Positions 6,337-10,088 of a stretch of DNA of 10,088 nt are shown piece by piece. The DNA is taken from NCBI GenBank assembly GCA_964593515.1, contig CAZQJH010000052.1, positions 1-10,088 on the forward strand, written 5' to 3'. The stretch is from JAXJYR01 sp964593515 (GTDB lineage: Bacteria; Bacillota_I; Bacilli_A; Erysipelotrichales; Erysipelotrichaceae). Every line of letters starts with the position of its first letter. The first letter of the stretch is position 1. The notes under the pieces were generated by a model. It saw nothing but the letters and a program-made list of their open reading frames with translations, made no database searches and was not told where the DNA came from. Made by a program: the position numbers and the translations under genes.

Positions 6337-7539
6337 CTACTCGATAGTAATTTTATATCCTTTCTGTTCTAAGGCTTTAATAACATGTTCACCATGTTCT
6401 TTACTACTTACTTCAATTGACATATGTAAGATAGTTTCATTTAAACTTAAATCTTCTTGAATACGATCATATTGAATTCCAACAATATTAGCATTTTCTT
6501 CTTTTAAAGCTCTTGTTAATTTTTCTAAGCTTCCTGGTTTATCTAACATTAATGTTTTAAAACGCATCTTACGTCCACGTTTTACTAACCCTTGTTCAAC
6601 TACTTTATGAATAAAAGATACATCAATATTACCACCAGATAAAACACATACTACTTTTTTTCCTTCTACATCAATTTTATTATTTAAAAGAGCAGCTAAT
6701 GAACTAGCTCCAGCTGGTTCAACTACTTGTTTTTCTCTTTCTAATAATAACAAGATAGCATCAGCAATTTCATCATCACTAACACTAACTACTTGATCAA
6801 CATACTCAAGAATCATTTCAACTGTTTTATCACCTGGTTTCATAACCGCAATTCCATCAGCAATCGTATTTACATGATTAGTAGCGATATATTTTTTATT
6901 TTCATGTGATTGTTTAATAGCATCTGCCCCTTGAGCTTGAACTCCTACAACTTGAATACGTGGATTAATTGATTTTGCATAATAAGCAATTCCTGATAAT
7001 AATCCTCCACCTCCAGCAGGTACTACAATCATATCAACATTAGGTAAATCTTGTAATATTTCATAAGCAATAGTTCCTTGCCCAGCAATAACATCTTCAT
7101 CATTAAATGGATGAATAAATAAAGCACCTTGTTCTTTTTGAATTTTTAATGCTTCTTCATAACATTCATCATAATTATCACCAGCCAACACAACATTAGC
7201 ACCATAACCTTGTGTCGCCATTACTTTCGCAATTGGAGTACTTTTAGGCATAACAATTGTAGCATCAATACCAAGTAAACTACTAGCATAACTTACCCCT
7301 TGGGCATGATTTCCAGCACTACTAGCAATTACCTTACTAACACTTCCTTCATCTTTAAGTTTAGCTAATTTATTAAATGCTCCACGAACCTTAAATGATC
7401 CGGTCTTTTGACGATTTTCACATTTTAAATATACTTCACAATTACACATTTGTGAAAATGTTTTTGAACTTGTAACTTGGACGTTATGAATATTTCCCTT
7501 CAGTCTTTCAACTGCTGTTTCCACATCTTTAACATTCAT
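6337..7539 (-). CDS. ilvA: Threonine ammonia-lyase (threonine deaminase)
   Basis: This PLP enzyme converts threonine to 2-ketobutyrate, committing it to isoleucine. The PLP Schiff-base lysine is K50 in GSFKVRGAFNKL. The glycine-rich phosphate loop AGGGGL is at 175-180, and SGGN (301-304) contacts the cofactor ring. After the catalytic domain (about 1-320), a single ACT-like domain begins near MRFKTLMLDKPGSLEKL (325-341). At 400 aa this is the shorter, one-ACT form rather than the 510-aa E. coli IlvA with a two-lobed regulatory domain, so it resembles enzymes sometimes labelled catabolic (TdcB-like). Its place as first gene behind an Ile-rich leader peptide argues for a biosynthetic role. The ATG follows AGGAGG with 7-base spacing. 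Confidence 0.94.
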   Translation of the reverse strand: MNVKDVETAVERLKGNIHNVQVTSSKTFSQMCNCEVYLKCENRQKTGSFKVRGAFNKLAKLKDEGSVSKVIASSAGNHAQGVSYASSLLGIDATIVMPKSTPIAKVMATQGYGANVVLAGDNYDECYEEALKIQKEQGALFIHPFNDEDVIAGQGTIAYEILQDLPNVDMIVVPAGGGGLLSGIAYYAKSINPRIQVVGVQAQGADAIKQSHENKKYIATNHVNTIADGIAVMKPGDKTVEMILEYVDQVVSVSDDEIADAILLLLEREKQVVEPAGASSLAALLNNKIDVEGKKVVCVLSGGNIDVSFIHKVVEQGLVKRGRKMRFKTLMLDKPGSLEKLTRALKEENANIVGIQYDRIQEDLSLNETILHMSIEVSSKEHGEHVIKALEQKGYKITIE

Positions 7540-7569
7540 GTTCTTTCCTCCTAATACGAAATTTATAAC

Positions 7570-7604
7570 AAAAAAGCAGCTAATGTAATATCATTAACTG
7601 CTTT
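7570..7604 (-). terminator. Attenuator terminator in the ilv leader
   Basis: On the minus strand the arms at 7592-7604 and 7573-7585 form a 13-bp stem with one G-U pair around a 6-base loop. Six T residues (7570-7575, partly in the stem base) follow. It lies between the leader peptide stop and the ilvA Shine-Dalgarno sequence. Its 5' arm shares bases with the antiterminator pairing at 7598-7660. Confidence 0.88.
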
Positions 7605-7660
7605 CTTTCAAATAATCCTTTAGTGATAATAACATAAAGTGCACTTTGAAAGAAAAGCAG
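7598..7660 (-). promoter_or_regulatory. Antiterminator pairing in the ilv leader
   Basis: CTGCTTTTCTTTCAAA (7645-7660, minus), within leader codons 17-22, is complementary to TTTGAAAGAAAGCAG (7598-7612, minus). The match is 15 bp with one bulged base. The second segment contains the outer half of the terminator 5' arm, so this duplex and the terminator exclude each other. A ribosome stalled at the Ile/Val/Leu codons (4-15) leaves the first segment free, allowing read-through into ilvA. A ribosome that reaches the stop codon prevents the pairing and lets the terminator form. Confidence 0.8.
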
Positions 7661-7709
7661 TATTAATCAGTTGAATAATATCAATAATAATCACGACTAA
7701 ATCTTTCAT
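7620..7709 (-). CDS. ilvL: ilv operon leader peptide (29 aa), attenuation control
   Basis: ATG at 7707-7709 is preceded by GAGGTG with about 6-base spacing, and the frame ends at TAA (7620-7622). The peptide begins MKDLVVIIIDIIQLI: ten of codons 4-15 are Leu, Val or Ile, with six Ile codons (all ATT). The remainder (NTAFLSKC... to a final YYH) is not biased. This is the expected design of a ribosome-stalling sensor for charged tRNA-Ile (and Val/Leu), as in the E. coli ilvGMEDA leader. It is placed between promoter and attenuator, with the antiterminator arm coded immediately after the sensing codons. The Ile bias fits ilvA being the first structural gene. The symbol is by analogy. Confidence 0.88.
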   Translation of the reverse strand: MKDLVVIIIDIIQLINTAFLSKCTLCYYH

Positions 7710-7739
7710 AGGTAACACCTCACTTACTACATTGATAAT

Positions 7740-7768
7740 AGTTTAAAACTTTTCACGCTTTATGTCAA
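7740..7768 (-). promoter_or_regulatory. Promoter of the ilv operon
   Basis: On the minus strand a perfect -35 TTGACA (7763-7768) is followed after 17 bases by TAAACT (7740-7745) as the -10. Transcription would begin near 7733, about 24 bases before the leader peptide ATG. An A-rich stretch upstream of the -35 could act as an UP element. No strong terminator separates this promoter from the upstream peptidase gene, so some read-through is possible. Confidence 0.7.
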
Positions 7769-7879
7769 TGCCTTTTTTACTTCTTTTTCAAATTTTTTCA
7801 TTAAATTACAAATGTTTTCGCAATCACATTCACAACTATTGAAAAACTCGTTTAATTCCTTTAATTGGACCTCTTCCAT
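7760..7879 (-). CDS. Possible 39-aa Cys-rich small ORF overlapping the peptidase 3' end
   Basis: In the +1 frame relative to the peptidase gene, an ATG at 7877-7879 opens 39 codons, ending at TAA 7760-7762. The last 44 bases or so of the peptidase coding sequence are shared, and its stop codon is read through in this frame. The product begins MEEVQLKELNEFF, contains a cysteine cluster CECDCENIC (16-24) and ends with a lysine/glutamate-rich helix-like tail. The non-overlapping half is outside any other gene, and its composition looks protein-like. Against it: the GGGG ribosome binding site sits directly against the ATG, and its end overlaps the -35 box of the ilv promoter. It is unrecognised and could be a chance frame. 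Confidence 0.3.
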   Translation of the reverse strand: MEEVQLKELNEFFNSCECDCENICNLMKKFEKEVKKALT

Positions 7880-10043
7880 CCCCTTTAAGTGGTCTAATTG
7901 CTACCCCTTTATCATCAGGCCAACTATCAATTACTTGATTGTTACCAATGTAAATAGCAATATGATTTACATTCCCCGTATTAGCATTATAATAGAAAAC
8001 TAAATCTCCCACTTTTAGATTATTTATCGATACATTTTTAAAACGTTTATCATAATAAATATTATAAGATTCAAATTCATAACCTGGTTTACTATGACGA
8101 ATTGGATTAATTGGTGAAATATCAATTCCAGCTGCATATAAACATTGCATAATTAATCCACTACAATCAACCCCTTGACCTACTTTACCACTAGCTCCTA
8201 CAACATATTCACTACCAAGATATTCATAAGCACGATCAACCATTGCTTGAATACATTCTTCTTTACTACTTCCTAAATGAATTTTACTAGGACTTACATA
8301 AGAACCCATATAATTGAAATCTTCTTCACTTAAACCTAAAGCTAACCAAGTTTTTAATCCAACGATTCCATCTACTTTTAAATTATGACTTGCTTGAAAC
8401 GCTTTAACATTACTTATCGTTTGACTACCATAGTTTTCCCATACATGTCCCATACCTAAAGCTAATTGAACAGCTTGTACTTTTAAACCCATATAACCAT
8501 AACTTAATTCATAATCACTTTTACCTAAAGTAATATTCGTTTTAATAGGTAAAGCAGTATTACCATTTTGATAATAACGTTTAGTATTAATCATAAATTC
8601 ATAACTAAAGGCTTGATTAATTTCATCTTCATTACTATATAAACGCCATTTACTATGTTCAATATTTTTCAAATACCACCAATCTTTAAAATCTAAAGTT
8701 AAAGTAGTTTGTTCCTTATTTAATTGATATTCACTACAAGTTTGCCATTTTCCATTAATATACATCTGTAATAATAAAGTTCGCTCACTAACATTATCCA
8801 AAGTAATATCTACCATAAAAGCATCACGAGCAGTTAAATTATAAGTATCCTTTAAACCTTCAACCACTAAAGGTTTATTTTTATTAGATACGATTTCTCT
8901 TACTCGATAAGCATCTTTATTTTCATTAGCATTTAAACTAGCCATTATAATACGCTCTTTATCCCGACTTATTTCAACAAAACATTTTCCACTACCATCA
9001 ACTTCTTCTTCATGAATTAATTGATATTCATCATCAATTAATTCATATACTTGTAGTAATTGATTTTCGCACTCCTCATATTCCACTACTATCTTACCAT
9101 CATAATCACGATATTGATTAATTAATAAATGTCCAATTCCTTTATTAGTTAATTGTTCCTTAGTATAAGTAGCTTTAACTAATAAATTATTTTCATAATA
9201 TAAATGTAAATAAGCATCACTTAAAGCATAAATATCCATTTTTAAATCATTAGTATTACTTGTAAGTGGTTGTCCATAACAAGCAATAACTTCATTACGT
9301 GGAGTATAAAAACCAATTCCTTTAGGAAAAATAATTGTTTCTTCATTACATAAATCAAAACTTATTTCATCATCATAATCAACAATATATGGTTTATTAT
9401 TAATAATCAAATGATTATCTAATTTATCATATTGATGTAAATAACGATAAAAAGCTAATAAAATTTTAGCACTTTCTCCTCTAGTAGTTCCTTTATAAGG
9501 CATTAAATTATTATTGCTTCCTTCCATAAAATTATTTTCAACTAAAAAAGCTAAAGAATATAAACTAAAGTCATTTAATTTATCAATATCCTTAAATCTA
9601 TTTAAACAATCAAGATTAACTCTACTTGGTAAACAATAATTATATAAAATAATAGCTGTTTGTTCACGGGTAATTGGATCATCACCACCAAAATGAAATT
9701 CATCATATCCATGAACAATATCATTTTCGCAAGCCCAATTTAATGCTTGTTCATAATATACATTTTCACTTACATCCACAAATTGATGTTGATAATCACT
9801 TTTAGGGGCATTCGCAAGGCGATATAAGATAGTTACTAACATTCCCCTACTCAAATATTCATCTCCCTTAAATAAAGGTTTTATGCCATTATAAGTCATA
9901 GCACCCATTAATCCCATTTTCTCAACTTGCGCTACTTTATTTTCATACCATGTATTTTTAGTATCAATACAACTAAAAGCTTCAACATGAATTGAAGAAA
10001 CAAACATCAATATACTTATCATCAATAAACTAATTCTCTTCAT
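7836..10043 (-). CDS. Secreted SLH-domain NlpC/P60 cell-wall peptidase
   Basis: This 735-aa surface protein likely cleaves peptide stems of peptidoglycan. A signal peptide (1-22, cleavage after VEA) is followed by three S-layer homology repeats (about 28-80, 84-140, 146-202). Their LSRGM, ITREQ and TTRGE motifs stand in for the canonical TRAE that binds secondary wall polymer. Residues 210-310 form a beta-rich region with a VIACYGQPL motif (252-260), somewhat like CAP-associated domains. Residues 310-500 are beta-rich and unassigned. A PG_binding_1 domain spans about 514-570 (AFQASHNLKVDGIVGLKTW). The NlpC/P60 domain (about 594-735) has Cys627 in DCSGL, His694 in NHIAIYIG and probably Asp706 as third residue. 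The start has GAGGTG at 5 bases and an extended -10 promoter. It may act in wall remodelling or separation; its specificity is unknown. Confidence 0.9.
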   Translation of the reverse strand: MKRISLLMISILMFVSSIHVEAFSCIDTKNTWYENKVAQVEKMGLMGAMTYNGIKPLFKGDEYLSRGMLVTILYRLANAPKSDYQHQFVDVSENVYYEQALNWACENDIVHGYDEFHFGGDDPITREQTAIILYNYCLPSRVNLDCLNRFKDIDKLNDFSLYSLAFLVENNFMEGSNNNLMPYKGTTRGESAKILLAFYRYLHQYDKLDNHLIINNKPYIVDYDDEISFDLCNEETIIFPKGIGFYTPRNEVIACYGQPLTSNTNDLKMDIYALSDAYLHLYYENNLLVKATYTKEQLTNKGIGHLLINQYRDYDGKIVVEYEECENQLLQVYELIDDEYQLIHEEEVDGSGKCFVEISRDKERIIMASLNANENKDAYRVREIVSNKNKPLVVEGLKDTYNLTARDAFMVDITLDNVSERTLLLQMYINGKWQTCSEYQLNKEQTTLTLDFKDWWYLKNIEHSKWRLYSNEDEINQAFSYEFMINTKRYYQNGNTALPIKTNITLGKSDYELSYGYMGLKVQAVQLALGMGHVWENYGSQTISNVKAFQASHNLKVDGIVGLKTWLALGLSEEDFNYMGSYVSPSKIHLGSSKEECIQAMVDRAYEYLGSEYVVGASGKVGQGVDCSGLIMQCLYAAGIDISPINPIRHSKPGYEFESYNIYYDKRFKNVSINNLKVGDLVFYYNANTGNVNHIAIYIGNNQVIDSWPDDKGVAIRPLKGDGRGPIKGIKRVFQ

Positions 10044-10068
10044 AAAAACACCTCTTTGTTATTAAATA

Positions 10069-10077
10069 ATTATAACA
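10069..10077 (-). promoter_or_regulatory. Extended -10 promoter of the SLH/NlpC gene
   Basis: On the minus strand TGTTATAAT gives an extended -10 (TATAAT at 10069-10074), the same nine bases as in front of the corA leader. It lies about 25 bases upstream of the ATG. The -35 would fall outside the window. Confidence 0.6.
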
Positions 10078-10088
10078 CTAATTAGACA

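Noticed and set aside
7636..7647. Perfect 12-base palindrome AAAGTGCACTTT in the ilv leader as an operator
   Set aside because: It lies inside the leader peptide ORF and downstream of the promoter. It is more simply a minor RNA hairpin beside the antiterminator arm.
7540..7770. T-box riboswitch upstream of ilvA
   Set aside because: No AGGGTGGNACCGCG-like T-box sequence is present. The region is explained by a leader peptide plus antiterminator and terminator.
7775..7800. CodY-box-like sequence upstream of the ilv promoter
   Set aside because: The best alignment around TTTGAAAAAG has about six mismatches to AATTTTCWGAAAATT, no better than expected in A-rich DNA.
7815..7830. Terminator after the SLH/NlpC gene
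   Set aside because: Only a 5-bp AATGT/ACATT stem with a 10-base loop and no clean T-tract; too weak to call.

Overview
The window is AT-rich, with short intergenic gaps, strong AGGAGG-type ribosome binding sites and A/T-ending codons. This points to a low-GC Firmicute. The protein style and the SLH/NlpC surface protein fit an anaerobic gut lineage such as Erysipelotrichia/Coprobacillaceae, but that placement is an inference and not a database result.

Layout. (1) The left edge (1-196, minus) holds the start of a small hypothetical protein that runs off the window. (2) Positions 197-399 are a divergent promoter region plus a structured leader for a CorA-type magnesium transporter (400-1341, plus). 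The leader contains an unlisted 23-codon ORF (306-377) that begins with a proline/acidic run. It is followed by hairpins that compete for the corA Shine-Dalgarno sequence. (3) Two back-to-back intrinsic terminators (1340-1407) separate corA from the convergent ilv operon. (4) The ilv operon runs on the minus strand from about 7770 down to 1414 in the order leader peptide, ilvA, ilvB, ilvN, ilvC, ilvD. It encodes threonine deaminase, both acetohydroxyacid synthase subunits, ketol-acid reductoisomerase and dihydroxyacid dehydratase. These are all the steps from threonine/pyruvate to the branched-chain 2-keto acids; the final transaminase and the leucine genes are not in the window. (5) Upstream of ilvA is a complete ribosome-mediated attenuator: a promoter, a 29-aa leader peptide rich in Ile/Val/Leu, an antiterminator pairing and a 13-bp intrinsic terminator. 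There is no T-box. (6) The right end (7836-10043, minus) encodes a secreted 735-aa wall protein with three SLH repeats, a peptidoglycan-binding domain and a C-terminal NlpC/P60 peptidase. A possible 39-codon ORF overlaps its 3' end in another frame.

Two short leader ORFs (306-377 and 7620-7709) appear to put the two metabolic units under translation-sensing control. The ilv one is a textbook design. The corA one resembles, in logic and in its N-terminal Pro/acidic run, the enterobacterial MgtL magnesium-sensing peptide. It is the most interesting candidate in the window.
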